A stretch of DNA of 64,000 nt from Pseudolysinimonas_A sp049651805. GTDB lineage: Bacteria; Actinomycetota; Actinomycetes; Actinomycetales; Microbacteriaceae. How positions within the stretch are numbered: position 1 is the stretch's first letter; every line of letters begins with the position of its first letter. Location of the stretch: NCBI RefSeq assembly GCF_049651805.1, contig NZ_JBASCU010000031.1, forward strand, positions 44,488 to 108,487, written 5' to 3'. Below the pieces are notes generated by a model, which ran no database searches, was not told the DNA's origin, and worked only from the letters and a program-made list of their open reading frames with translations. Position numbers and translations under genes: made by a program. This document shows, piece after piece, positions 8,138-15,662 of this stretch.

Positions 8138-8172
8138 GGTCGAGTAGCGCCCGCAGGCCGCGTGTCGAGACC
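8138..8172 (+). repeat. Dispersed hairpin repeat that supplies the pdxT start codon
   Basis: Left arm GGTCGAGTAG, right arm GTGTCGAGACC, and an imperfect inner stem (CGCCC GCA GGCCG). The GTG inside the right arm (8162-8164) is the best-placed start for pdxT. Confidence 0.85.
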
Positions 8173-8749
8173 CAAGGTCGGCGTTCTCGCCCTCCAGGGC
8201 GACTTCCGCGAGCACCTGCTCGTCCTGCGCGAGTTGGGGGCGGATGCCGTGCCGGTTCGCCGGGCGTCAGAACTCGACGAGGTGGCCGGGTTGGTGATCC
8301 CGGGCGGCGAGTCGAGCGTCATGGACAAGCTCTCGCGCACGTTCGGACTCGCGGAGCCGCTCAAGAAGCGCATCGCCGAGGGGATGCCCGTCTACGGCAC
8401 GTGCGCGGGCCTCATCCTGCTTGCCGACACCGTGCGGGATGCCATCGCCGGCCAGCAGACCCTCGGCGGGCTCGACGTCGTCGTGCGACGCAACGCTTTC
8501 GGCAACCAGAACGACTCCTTCGAAACCGATCTCGACATCCCGGAACTCGGCGGGCCCCCGGTGCATGCCGTATTCATCCGCGCGCCCGTTGTGGAGTCGG
8601 TGGGGCCCAAGGCCCACGCCCTGGGCGTACTCGATGACGGCCGCGTCGTCGCGGTGGAGCAAGGCCCCCTGCTGGGGACGGCCTTTCATCCCGAGGTCAC
8701 CGACGACTATCGCTTCCACTCCCGGTTCCTCGACAAGGTTCGCGGGTGA
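8162..8749 (+). CDS. pdxT: Pyridoxal 5'-phosphate synthase, glutaminase subunit PdxT
   Basis: Releases ammonia from glutamine and channels it to PdxS. From GTG 8162 it is 195 residues and starts VSRPKVGVLALQGDFREH, which matches the family N-terminus. PGGESS is at residues 47-52, the nucleophile Cys81 in YGTCAGLILLA, and the His-Glu pair of the triad in AFHPEVTDD near the C-terminus. The start codon lies in the right arm of a dispersed repeat and no Shine-Dalgarno is visible, so translation may depend on pdxS coupling. The stop overlaps the GTG of the following frameshifted gene. Confidence 0.95.
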   Translation: MSRPKVGVLALQGDFREHLLVLRELGADAVPVRRASELDEVAGLVIPGGESSVMDKLSRTFGLAEPLKKRIAEGMPVYGTCAGLILLADTVRDAIAGQQTLGGLDVVVRRNAFGNQNDSFETDLDIPELGGPPVHAVFIRAPVVESVGPKAHALGVLDDGRVVAVEQGPLLGTAFHPEVTDDYRFHSRFLDKVRG

Positions 8750-9127
8750 GCACACCGCCCCCGGAACAGCCCGGCTGTCGCGCCGCCTCCCCGGCGCTCG
8801 AAGCTGCCGTGGATCATCGGCGGCGCCGCGCTCGCCCTGCTGATCATCGTCGGAGTCGTCGTCGCGATCGTCGTCAGCAGCGTCCTCGGCGCCGTACGGG
8901 CTCCGCAGGAGGTCATCGGACAGTACGACAAGGCGTTCGATGAGGTCGATTGCGAGCTGTACTTCAGCATCACGACCGAGGAGTATCAGGAGTCGTTCGA
9001 GCCCACGTGTGAGGGCTTCGAGAGTGTCGCGCAGAACTTCCTCGACAGCCACAGCGACTACAAGGTGATCGTCACCGACACCTCGGTGTCGGGTGAGACG
9101 GCGACGGTACAGACCACGCCTGGCTGA
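8746..9127 (+). pseudogene. Frameshifted gene for a small membrane/secreted protein
   Basis: A GTG at 8746 overlaps the pdxT stop and opens a Pro-rich N-terminus (VSTPPPEQPG). The frame then turns Arg-rich and non-coding after about ten codons. One frame over, from about 8777, the sequence reads as a plausible continuation: basic RRSK, a transmembrane helix (LPWIIGGAALALLIIVGVVV and onward, about 8800-8880), then an acidic outer domain with two Cys (VDCELYFS, EPTCEGF). That frame has no start codon of its own and stops at 9125. The arrangement resembles DUF4878-type one-helix proteins. The abrupt end after TVQTT suggests a second lesion or a short protein. A sequencing error is an alternative explanation. 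Confidence 0.6.
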
Positions 9128-9202
9128 TCGATCGGCTCGACCTGGCCTGACCACCGCCGCGATCACGCTGCGCGCGGCATCCTGTGCCAGGAAGATAAGA
9201 GA

Positions 9203-9811
9203 ATGAAGATCTACTCCGACTTCGCCGCACGCCGCACCCGCCAGATCATCGCCGATGTGCTCGCGCTCAGCGCGATCGCCCTGTGGGTCTGGTTCGGCTA
9301 CACCGTGTTCACCCTGATCAACAACCTCGCCGTCTTCGGGGTTCAGATGGAGGACGCGGGAGCAGGCTTCCGAGAGACGATGACGGAAGTCGGCGAGACG
9401 CTCGGCGGTGTTCCGCTCATCGGCCCCGGCATCCGCCTGCCCTTCGACGGGGCGAGCGACGCGGGTGGTTCGCTGGAGGCTGCCGGGCAGGCACAGCAGG
9501 ATGCCGTGCTGCAGCTCGCGACGACCCTCGGCATCGGCACGGCGGCGCTTCCGGTGCTGACGATCCTCATCATCTGGCTGGTGCCGCGCATCCTGTTCAT
9601 CCGGCGCGCGGGGCGGGTGAAGGCGATCGTCACCGCCGACGCCGGGCTCGACTTGCTCGCGCTCCGAGCCCTGACGACCCAGAAACTGTCGGCGATCACC
9701 AGCATCGACTCCGACGCCCTCGGCGCCTGGCGCCGCGGCGAACCCGACGTCGTCCGGCGGCTGGCGCAGCTCGAGCTGAAGTCGTCGGGGGTGCGGCTGA
9801 AAGAGGGCTAG
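9203..9811 (+). CDS. Conserved membrane protein of unknown function
   Basis: 202 residues. A predicted helix lies at about residues 14-42 (IADVLALSAIALWVWFGYTV), then an amphipathic outer region, then a second membrane helix at about 106-132 (TLGIGTAALPVLTILIIWLV) followed by RRAGR. The C-terminal domain carries a DLLALRALTTQ segment like those in other actinobacterial two-helix proteins. No catalytic motif is recognised. ATG 9203 is preceded by a weak purine run (GGAAGATAAGAG). Its TAG stop shares CTAG with the stop of the opposing gene. Confidence 0.75.
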   Translation: MKIYSDFAARRTRQIIADVLALSAIALWVWFGYTVFTLINNLAVFGVQMEDAGAGFRETMTEVGETLGGVPLIGPGIRLPFDGASDAGGSLEAAGQAQQDAVLQLATTLGIGTAALPVLTILIIWLVPRILFIRRAGRVKAIVTADAGLDLLALRALTTQKLSAITSIDSDALGAWRRGEPDVVRRLAQLELKSSGVRLKEG

Positions 9812-10263
9812 AGGCTGTCGGTGCGGAGGGTGACCTCCACCGGCGCGGCAGAGGCGACCGCGCGGAACTCGGGGGAGCGGCGGATGGTGCGCTCGAACTC
9901 GGCAACCTGGGTCGGCGTGAAGCACCAGGCGTGTCCGCGACCGAGCGCCCGTCGCGCCGGCGTCCAGCGGTAGGCCAAGCAGAGCGTCACCTGAACGATC
10001 GGCTGGTCGTCGCCCTCGCGGATCAGCTGCCGGGTGACGCCCGCAGTGAACCGGGTGGCATCGGCATCCGGACCCCACTGCCAGAGCAGCCCGTCGCCCT
10101 CGTCGAGGATGCGAGCGTGCTGGGCACGCGAGTCAGTGTAGAAGCCGGTCGCCGCTTTGAGGGCACCGCCGATGCGCAACGACTCGAGGGGCTCGCCGAT
10201 CTCGGTGAGGTATCGCTGAAATGCATTCTCTGCGAAGGAGATGCGGAACCAGCGGGCAGGCAC
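9808..10263 (-). CDS. Hypothetical protein
   Basis: 151 residues, soluble, with no signal or membrane segment. It begins MPARWFRISF and contains YRWTPARRALGRGHAWCFT in the C-terminal half. Trp, Arg and aromatic content is high. I do not recognise the family. It is convergent with the membrane-protein gene, the two stops overlapping in CTAG, and divergent from yebC across a 75-base gap that holds the yebC promoter. Codon usage is like the neighbours, so it is probably a real gene. Confidence 0.65.
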   Translation of the reverse strand: MPARWFRISFAENAFQRYLTEIGEPLESLRIGGALKAATGFYTDSRAQHARILDEGDGLLWQWGPDADATRFTAGVTRQLIREGDDQPIVQVTLCLAYRWTPARRALGRGHAWCFTPTQVAEFERTIRRSPEFRAVASAAPVEVTLRTDSL

Positions 10264-10301
10264 CTCGTGAGCCTAGAGCGGGGCTCGGCAAGGGCGCCAG
10301 C

Positions 10302-10307
10302 TAAGAT
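10302..10307 (+). promoter_or_regulatory. Probable -10 element of yebC
   Basis: TAAGAT, 31 bases before the GTG start of yebC. Here a leader with a Shine-Dalgarno (AGAAGGAG) is present, unlike several nearby genes. Confidence 0.45.
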
Positions 10308-10338
10308 TGCGAGGGCTTTTGACGCGAGAAGGAGCACC

Positions 10339-11100
10339 GTGAGCGGGCATTCCAAGTGGGCGACCACGAAACACAAGAAGGCGATCATCGACAGCCGTCG
10401 TGCCAAGTCGTTCGCCAAGCTCATCAAGAACATCGAGGTCGCGGCCAAGATCGGCGGCGCCGACCTCGCCGGCAACCCGACCCTCTTCGACGCGGTGCAG
10501 AAGGCCAAGAAGACCTCGGTTCCCAACGACAACATCGACCGCGCCATCAAGCGCGGCGCGGGCATCGGTGGCGAAGCCGTCAGCTACGAGTCGATCATGT
10601 ACGAGGCGTATGGGCCCAACGGTGTCGCCTTCCTCGTCGAGTGCCTCACCGACAACAAGAATCGCGCGGCAGCCGAGGTGCGCACCGCACTCAACCGCAA
10701 CGGGGGCACCCTCGCCGACCCGGGCAGCGTCGCCTACAACTTCAGCCGCAAAGGCGTGATCTCGATCACGAAGGTCGACGGCGTCGACGAGGACTCCATT
10801 CTCGAAGCCGTGCTGGATGCCGGGGCCGAGGAGGTCAAAGACCAGGGCGGCGGATTCGAGGTCGTCACCGATCCGTCCGACCTCGTGCGGACCCGATCCG
10901 CACTCCAGGAAGCGGGCATCGACTACGACTCCGCCGAAGCCGAGTTCGTGCCGAACCTGCACATCGAGGTCGACGCCGACACCGCCCGCAAGGTGTTCCG
11001 GCTCATCGACGCGCTGGAAGACAGCGACGACGTGCAGAACGTCTTCAGCAACTTCGAGATCCCGGACGCGGTCCAAGCCGAACTCGACACCGACGAGTAG
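10339..11100 (+). CDS. yebC: YebC/PmpR-family protein (probable translation factor or regulator)
   Basis: 253 residues beginning VSGHSKWATTKHKKAIIDSR, the family's signature N-terminus, with AGNPTLFDAVQKAK and the GPNGVAFLVECLTDN strand following. GTG 10339 is preceded by AGAAGGAG at good spacing. The family was long annotated as a transcriptional regulator, and recent work links members to translation of polyproline stretches. It is positioned directly upstream of ruvCAB, as in many bacteria. The stop (GAGTAGCCCGCG) again resembles the left arm of the dispersed repeat that follows at 11116. Confidence 0.95.
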   Translation: MSGHSKWATTKHKKAIIDSRRAKSFAKLIKNIEVAAKIGGADLAGNPTLFDAVQKAKKTSVPNDNIDRAIKRGAGIGGEAVSYESIMYEAYGPNGVAFLVECLTDNKNRAAAEVRTALNRNGGTLADPGSVAYNFSRKGVISITKVDGVDEDSILEAVLDAGAEEVKDQGGGFEVVTDPSDLVRTRSALQEAGIDYDSAEAEFVPNLHIEVDADTARKVFRLIDALEDSDDVQNVFSNFEIPDAVQAELDTDE

Positions 11101-11115
11101 CCCGCGCCCCTCGTC

Positions 11116-11150
11116 GGTTGAGTAGCCGCCGCAGGCGGCGTGTCGAAACC
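11116..11150 (+). repeat. Dispersed hairpin repeat (core GCCGCC/GGCGGC)
   Basis: GGTTGAGTA, then GCCGCC-GCA-GGCGGC, then GTGTCGAAACC. The outer stem is GGTT/AACC in place of GGTC/GACC, a compensatory change. It sits between yebC and the ruvC promoter. Confidence 0.9.
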
Positions 11151-11152
11151 AT

Positions 11153-11175
11153 TCGTACATTCGTTCGATTAGCCT
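11153..11175 (+). promoter_or_regulatory. LexA-type box abutting the ruvC -10
   Basis: TCGTACATTCGTTCGA (11153-11168) fits the actinobacterial SOS box TCGAAC-N4-GTTCGA at 12 of 16 positions with a good right half. TAGCCT at 11170-11175 follows immediately and lies six bases before GTG 11182, implying a leaderless, damage-inducible ruvCAB transcript. Confidence 0.55.
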
Positions 11176-11181
11176 GGCCGA

Positions 11182-11778
11182 GTGCGCATCCTCGGAATCG
11201 ACCCCGGCCTCACCCGGTGCGGTGTCGGCGTCGTCGAACTCGGCGCCGGGCGTCGGGTGCGCTTCATCCATGCCGGCGTCATCCGTACTCCGGCCGGCGA
11301 CCCGCTCGAAACCCGGCTGTTGGCCGTGTCGCGCGGGATCTCAGCTCTCATCGCCGAGTTCACCCCTGGTGCAGTCGCCGTCGAGCGCGTCTTCGCGCAA
11401 CACAATCTGCGCACCGTCATGGGTACCGCGCAGGCGAGCGGCATCGCCCTCGCGGTGGCGGCCGAGCACGGGCTGCCGGTCGGGTTGCACACGCCGAGCG
11501 AGGTGAAGGCGGCGATCACCGGATACGGGTCGGCCGCGAAGGCGCAGGTGGGCAACATGGTGATGCGCATTCTGGCCCTCGACGAAGTGCCGAAGCCGGC
11601 GGATGCTGCGGATGCTTTGGCGCTGGCGATCTGTCATGGGTGGCGGGGTATGCCGGGCGTGGGTCTCGACACGCGGCCTTCGGCCGCTACTCGACCACCG
11701 AAGGAAGGGCTCACAGCGGCACAGGTTGCGTGGCGGGAGGCCGAGAAGTCGGCGGGCAAACGTAGGGTGGCGTCGTGA
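11182..11778 (+). CDS. ruvC: Holliday junction resolvase RuvC
   Basis: Cuts Holliday junctions during recombinational repair together with RuvAB. 198 residues from GTG 11182. Acidic catalytic residues lie in GIDPGLTRCG (Asp7), VERVFAQHN (Glu about 70) and DAADALALAICH. The C-terminal part is unusual: bases 11662-11697 are a reverse copy of the dispersed hairpin repeat, translated in frame as GLDTRPSAATRP, followed by a 25-residue tail. The family core normally ends shortly after the DAADALA helix, so the insertion lies in a tolerant region. The TGA stop overlaps the ruvA GTG. Confidence 0.95.
   Translation: MRILGIDPGLTRCGVGVVELGAGRRVRFIHAGVIRTPAGDPLETRLLAVSRGISALIAEFTPGAVAVERVFAQHNLRTVMGTAQASGIALAVAAEHGLPVGLHTPSEVKAAITGYGSAAKAQVGNMVMRILALDEVPKPADAADALALAICHGWRGMPGVGLDTRPSAATRPPKEGLTAAQVAWREAEKSAGKRRVAS
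11662..11697 (-). repeat. Dispersed hairpin repeat inside the ruvC coding sequence
   Basis: Reverse orientation: GGTCTCGACAC, inner stem GCGGCC-TTC-GGCCGC, then TACTCGACC. Translated in frame within RuvC. Confidence 0.88.
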
Positions 11779-12383
11779 TCTCGTCGGTGCGTGGCACGGT
11801 GCTGAGCGTCACGACCTCGCACGTGCACGTGGATGTCGGCGGGCTCGGGTACTCGGTGCAGGTCACCCCGCAGCACGCGCTCACCCTCCGGGTGGGCAAC
11901 GAGACCCGGCTGCACACCGCCCTCATCGTGCGCGAAGACGACATGAGCCTCTTCGGGTTCGCGACGCTGCCGGAGTTGGAGATGTTCGACCTGCTGCGCG
12001 GCGTCTCCGGCGTAGGGCCGAAGTCGGCTCTCGGCGTGCTCGCCACGCTGACCCCCGACCAGATTGCCTCCGCGGTCGCCGCGGAAGACGACGCTCCCTT
12101 CCGCAAGGTGTCGGGAATCGGGCCGAAGACGGCGAAGCTCATCGTCGTCTCGCTCGCCGGCAAGATCTTCGCTCCGGTCGGAGTCGCTCCTGCTGCTGCA
12201 CAGCCGTCTTCGACGGCGCAGAACGTTGTCGCCGCGCTCGTGGGACTCGGCTGGAACGAGCGGGTCGCCATTCAGGCGGTCGACGAGGTCATCGACGCCG
12301 CGACTGGCGACGGCGCATTGCCCGTGCCGGCTCTCCTGCGTCTCGCGCTCGCGCGACTGGGGCCACAGCAGGTGCGGTCGTGA
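11775..12383 (+). CDS. ruvA: Holliday junction DNA helicase subunit RuvA
   Basis: Binds four-way junctions and loads RuvB. 202 residues from GTG 11775, whose GTGA overlaps the ruvC stop. The N-terminal OB-fold starts ISSVRGTVLSV. Two helix-hairpin-helix motifs follow (LRGVSGVGPKSALGVL and KVSGIGPKTAKLIVV), with a flexible linker rich in Ala and Pro and a C-terminal domain (ALVGLGWNERVAIQAVDEV) that contacts RuvB. Length and domain order are normal. Confidence 0.97.
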   Translation: MISSVRGTVLSVTTSHVHVDVGGLGYSVQVTPQHALTLRVGNETRLHTALIVREDDMSLFGFATLPELEMFDLLRGVSGVGPKSALGVLATLTPDQIASAVAAEDDAPFRKVSGIGPKTAKLIVVSLAGKIFAPVGVAPAAAQPSSTAQNVVAALVGLGWNERVAIQAVDEVIDAATGDGALPVPALLRLALARLGPQQVRS

Positions 12384-13420
12384 CCGACGACGCGGTCGAC
12401 ATCGGACTCGTGCGCCCGGCACCCGAGTCGGAGGCGGAACTCGCGTTCGAGGGAGCGCTGCGGCCGCGGAGTCTCGCCGAGTTCGTCGGGCAGGCGAAGG
12501 TGCGCGGGCAGTTGCAGCTGCTGCTCGACGCGGCCGCGATGCAGAATCGCACCCCCGACCACATCCTCTTGGCCGGCCCGCCCGGGCTCGGCAAGACAAC
12601 CCTCGCCATCATCGTCGCGCACGAGTCGGGCCGACCGCTGCGGATGTCGAGCGGCCCCGCCATCCAGCACGCCGGCGACCTCGCTGCGCTGCTGTCGAGC
12701 CTCGTGCCCGGCGAAGTGCTGTTCATCGACGAGATCCATCGCATGGCCCGCAGCGCCGAAGAGATGCTGTACCTGGCGATGGAAGACTTCCGCATCGACA
12801 TCATGGTCGGCAAAGGCGCGGGCGCGACGAGCATCCCGCTCGATCTCGCGCCGTTCACCCTCGTGGGGGCGACCACTCGGTCGGGGCTGTTGCCCAACCC
12901 TTTGCGGGACCGGTTCGGGTTCACCGCCAACCTCGAGTTCTACGACGACGACGAGCTCGACCAGGTGCTCGCGCGGGCTGCGCACCTGCTCGACCTCGAG
13001 ATCCCGCCCGACGCGCGCCGCGAGATCGCGAGTCGCAGTCGCGGCACCCCGCGCATCGCCAACCGGCTGCTGCGCCGGGTGCGCGACTTCGCGCTCGTGC
13101 GTGGCGGGGGGGCGGGCATGGCCGCTGTCAACGGCGCACTCGAGTTGTATGACGTCGACCCGATCGGACTCGACCGCCTCGACCGGGCGGTGCTCGAGGC
13201 GATCGTCTCGCGGTTCGAGGGCGGACCGGTGGGCCTGAGCACCCTCGCCGTGAGCGTGGGTGAAGAGGCCGACACGATCGAGTCGGTCGTGGAGCCGTTC
13301 CTGGTGCGCGTTGGGATGCTCAGTCGAACCCCGCGCGGCCGAGTCGCCACGCGGCGGGCTTGGGACCACCTCGGCATCCGTCGGCCCGATCGAGGGGCGC
13401 TCTTCGACGATGACATATGA
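12380..13420 (+). CDS. ruvB: Holliday junction branch-migration ATPase RuvB
   Basis: AAA+ motor that drives branch migration with RuvA. From GTG 12380 (overlapping the ruvA TGA) it is 346 residues, the usual length. Walker A is GPPGLGKTT (66-74), Walker B FIDEIHRM, sensor 1 GATTRSG, and the arginine region PLRDRFG. The C-terminal winged-helix part ends in FLVRVGMLSRTPRGRVAT. The third gene of a tight ruvCAB operon. Confidence 0.97.
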   Translation: MTDDAVDIGLVRPAPESEAELAFEGALRPRSLAEFVGQAKVRGQLQLLLDAAAMQNRTPDHILLAGPPGLGKTTLAIIVAHESGRPLRMSSGPAIQHAGDLAALLSSLVPGEVLFIDEIHRMARSAEEMLYLAMEDFRIDIMVGKGAGATSIPLDLAPFTLVGATTRSGLLPNPLRDRFGFTANLEFYDDDELDQVLARAAHLLDLEIPPDARREIASRSRGTPRIANRLLRRVRDFALVRGGGAGMAAVNGALELYDVDPIGLDRLDRAVLEAIVSRFEGGPVGLSTLAVSVGEEADTIESVVEPFLVRVGMLSRTPRGRVATRRAWDHLGIRRPDRGALFDDDI

Positions 13421-13489
13421 TTCAGGGGGTTCGCCCAAGCCGTCTACGTAGGCTCTGCGCGTTTTCCCTCAATCCCCGGAAGGCCTCTC

Positions 13490-13894
13490 GTGTTCGAAGA
13501 CCCGCTGTCCCTTGCTCTCATCGCCATTGCGGCGGTGCTCATCGTGTTCATGTTCGTCAGCTCGCGGCGCCGCAAGCGTGACGCCGAGACCATGCGCGAG
13601 AAGATCGTGCCCGGCGCCGAGGTGATGACCAGCCAAGGCATCTTCGGCACCCTCCTCTCGGTCGACGAGGAGAAGAACGAGGCGATCATCGAGACCACGC
13701 CCGGCACCAAGCTGCGCGTGCACAGCCAGACCATCGCGAAGGTCGTCGAAGACATCGTGCCCGTTGCCGATGATGCGGCCGACGAGCCGCGCGCCCTGCT
13801 CAACGAGAGCAGCGTCGAGCCGATCGCGGAGCCGGAGTTCGGTGAGCGCGACGAGCAACCGAAGCCGCGCCCGCGCAAGAAGCCGACCGAGTAG
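13490..13894 (+). CDS. yajC: Preprotein translocase accessory subunit YajC
   Basis: 134 residues with an N-terminal membrane helix (LSLALIAIAAVLIVFMFVS, about 6-24), followed by RRRKRD and the YajC core (IVPGAEVMTSQGIFGTLLSV). The C-terminal tail is acidic, then basic (KPRPRKKP), probably disordered. The start is GTG 13490 with GGAAGG upstream. It forms a complex with SecD and SecF, encoded next, and assists SecYEG export. Confidence 0.93.
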   Translation: MFEDPLSLALIAIAAVLIVFMFVSSRRRKRDAETMREKIVPGAEVMTSQGIFGTLLSVDEEKNEAIIETTPGTKLRVHSQTIAKVVEDIVPVADDAADEPRALLNESSVEPIAEPEFGERDEQPKPRPRKKPTE

Positions 13895-13985
13895 TCGTTA
13901 CCCTGGGGTGCTGACTCGGCGTAAGCCGGGTCTCATTGGGCGCGCGTGAGCGCGTCTGCCTGACTTATCAAGAAAGAAGAGGCGC

Positions 13986-15662
13986 GTGGCCACGAAGTCG
14001 TCGAGCCCCGTCCGCAAGGCCGGCCGTTCGCTCGCCTGGCTGGGGGCGATCATCGCGGTTCTCGCGGCGGTCGTCGCCGGCAACTCCATCTGGGGTACCT
14101 GGAAGCCGGAGCTCAAGCTCGCGCTCGACCTCTCCGGCGGCACGCAGATGATCCTGGCGCCGCTGATCGATGAAGCGACGGATGTCAGCGCCGAAGAGCT
14201 CGAGCAGGCGGTCGCGATCATCCGGCAGCGCGTCGATGCCACCGGTGTCGCCGAGGCCGAGATCTCGACGCTCGGCAACAACATCGTCGTCGCGATTCCC
14301 GGCACACCCGACCAGGCGACGCTCGACCGCATCCAGGCGTCGGCGAAGCTTGAGTTCCGCGCGGTGTTGCTGGCCGACGCGGCGTCGAACGTCGTTGTCG
14401 CTCCGACACCCGATCCGACGGCAACCGCCACGCCCGACCCCGCAGCCACTCCCACCGTCGAGCCGACCGATGGCAGCGACCTCAACTGGGTCACGCCGGA
14501 GCTGCAGGAGGAGTTCAACTCCTTCGATTGCGCCACCCTCGACACCGCGACGACGAATGTCGCCGACCCCGACGTGCCGCTTGTCACCTGTGAAGCCGAC
14601 GGTTCGATCAAGTACCTTCTCGGTCCGGTCGAGGTCGATGGATCCAATGTCGTCGACGCGACCGCGGGACCGCGGCTGGGGGCGAACGGCGTCGCCACGA
14701 GCGAGTGGGCGGTGCGCCCCGAGTTCGATGCCCAGGGCACCGAAGCCTTTGCGGCGATCACCACGCGTCTGGTTTCTCTCACCGGGGTGCGCAACCAGTT
14801 CGCGACCGTGCTTGACGGCCGCGTCATCATCGCCCCCAGCACGATCGCCGCGATCACGAACGGCCAGCCTGAAATCACGGGCGGGTTCACGCCGGAGTCA
14901 GCGTCGGCGCTCGCGGATCAGTTGAAGTTCGGTGCGTTGCCGCTGTCGTTCGAGCTGCAAAGCCGCGAGACGATCGCCCCGACCCTCGGCGAGGCTCAGC
15001 TCCAGGCTGGCCTTCTGGCCGGGCTCATCGGCCTCATCCTGGTCGTGGTCTACTCGCTCTTCCAGTACCGGGCGTTGGCATCGGTGACAATCGTGTCGCT
15101 GCTGGTCGCCGGTGGACTCACCTATCTGGTAATGACGATCCTCGCCCAGCACTACAACTACCGGCTCTCGCTTGCCGGCGTCGCCGGTTTGATCATCGCC
15201 ATCGGTATGACGGTCGACTCGTTCATCGTGTACTTCGAACGCGTGCGCGACGAGCTGCGCGACGGTCGAGGAGTGATCGGTGCCGTCGAGGCGGGCTGGA
15301 AGCGCGCGTTGCGCACCATCTTCGCCGCGAAGGGTGTCAACCTGCTCTCGGCGGTCGTGCTGTACATCTTCGCCGTTGGCAACGTGAAGGGCTTCGCGTT
15401 CACTCTGGGCATCACGGTGCTCATCGACGTTCTCGTCGTCGTGCTCTTCACACACCCGATGCTGCAACTGCTGGCACAGACCAGCTTCTTCTCGTCGGGG
15501 CATCCGCTCAGCGGGCTCGACCCGAAGGCTCTCGGCGCTGTCTACCGCGGACGCGCTGAGTTCCGGATTTCGAAGGAAGCCCGCCGTGCCGGTGCGTCGC
15601 GAGAGGCGGAACGTCGTCAGACGATCGCGGAACGCAAGGCCGCCCAGGAGGGACAGAAGTAA
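13986..15662 (+). CDS. secD: Protein-export membrane protein SecD
   Basis: Proton-motive-force-driven partner of SecYEG. 558 residues with six predicted helices: one at about residues 15-35, and five in the C-terminal third (QAGLLAGLIGLILVVVYSLF onward). The P1 domain carries the conserved DLSGGTQM motif. Between P1 and the following part lies a Pro/Thr-rich insert (PTPDPTATATPDP) and a two-Cys loop, common in actinobacterial SecD. GTG 13986 is preceded by AAGAAAGAAGAGG. The TAA overlaps the secF ATG (TAATG). Confidence 0.96.
   Translation: MATKSSSPVRKAGRSLAWLGAIIAVLAAVVAGNSIWGTWKPELKLALDLSGGTQMILAPLIDEATDVSAEELEQAVAIIRQRVDATGVAEAEISTLGNNIVVAIPGTPDQATLDRIQASAKLEFRAVLLADAASNVVVAPTPDPTATATPDPAATPTVEPTDGSDLNWVTPELQEEFNSFDCATLDTATTNVADPDVPLVTCEADGSIKYLLGPVEVDGSNVVDATAGPRLGANGVATSEWAVRPEFDAQGTEAFAAITTRLVSLTGVRNQFATVLDGRVIIAPSTIAAITNGQPEITGGFTPESASALADQLKFGALPLSFELQSRETIAPTLGEAQLQAGLLAGLIGLILVVVYSLFQYRALASVTIVSLLVAGGLTYLVMTILAQHYNYRLSLAGVAGLIIAIGMTVDSFIVYFERVRDELRDGRGVIGAVEAGWKRALRTIFAAKGVNLLSAVVLYIFAVGNVKGFAFTLGITVLIDVLVVVLFTHPMLQLLAQTSFFSSGHPLSGLDPKALGAVYRGRAEFRISKEARRAGASREAERRQTIAERKAAQEGQK

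Noticed and set aside
11603..12379. The upstream extension of the ruvB frame through ruvA
   Set aside because: It would add about 260 Arg-rich residues with no homologous content. GTG 12380 gives the standard RuvB length and a GTGA overlap.
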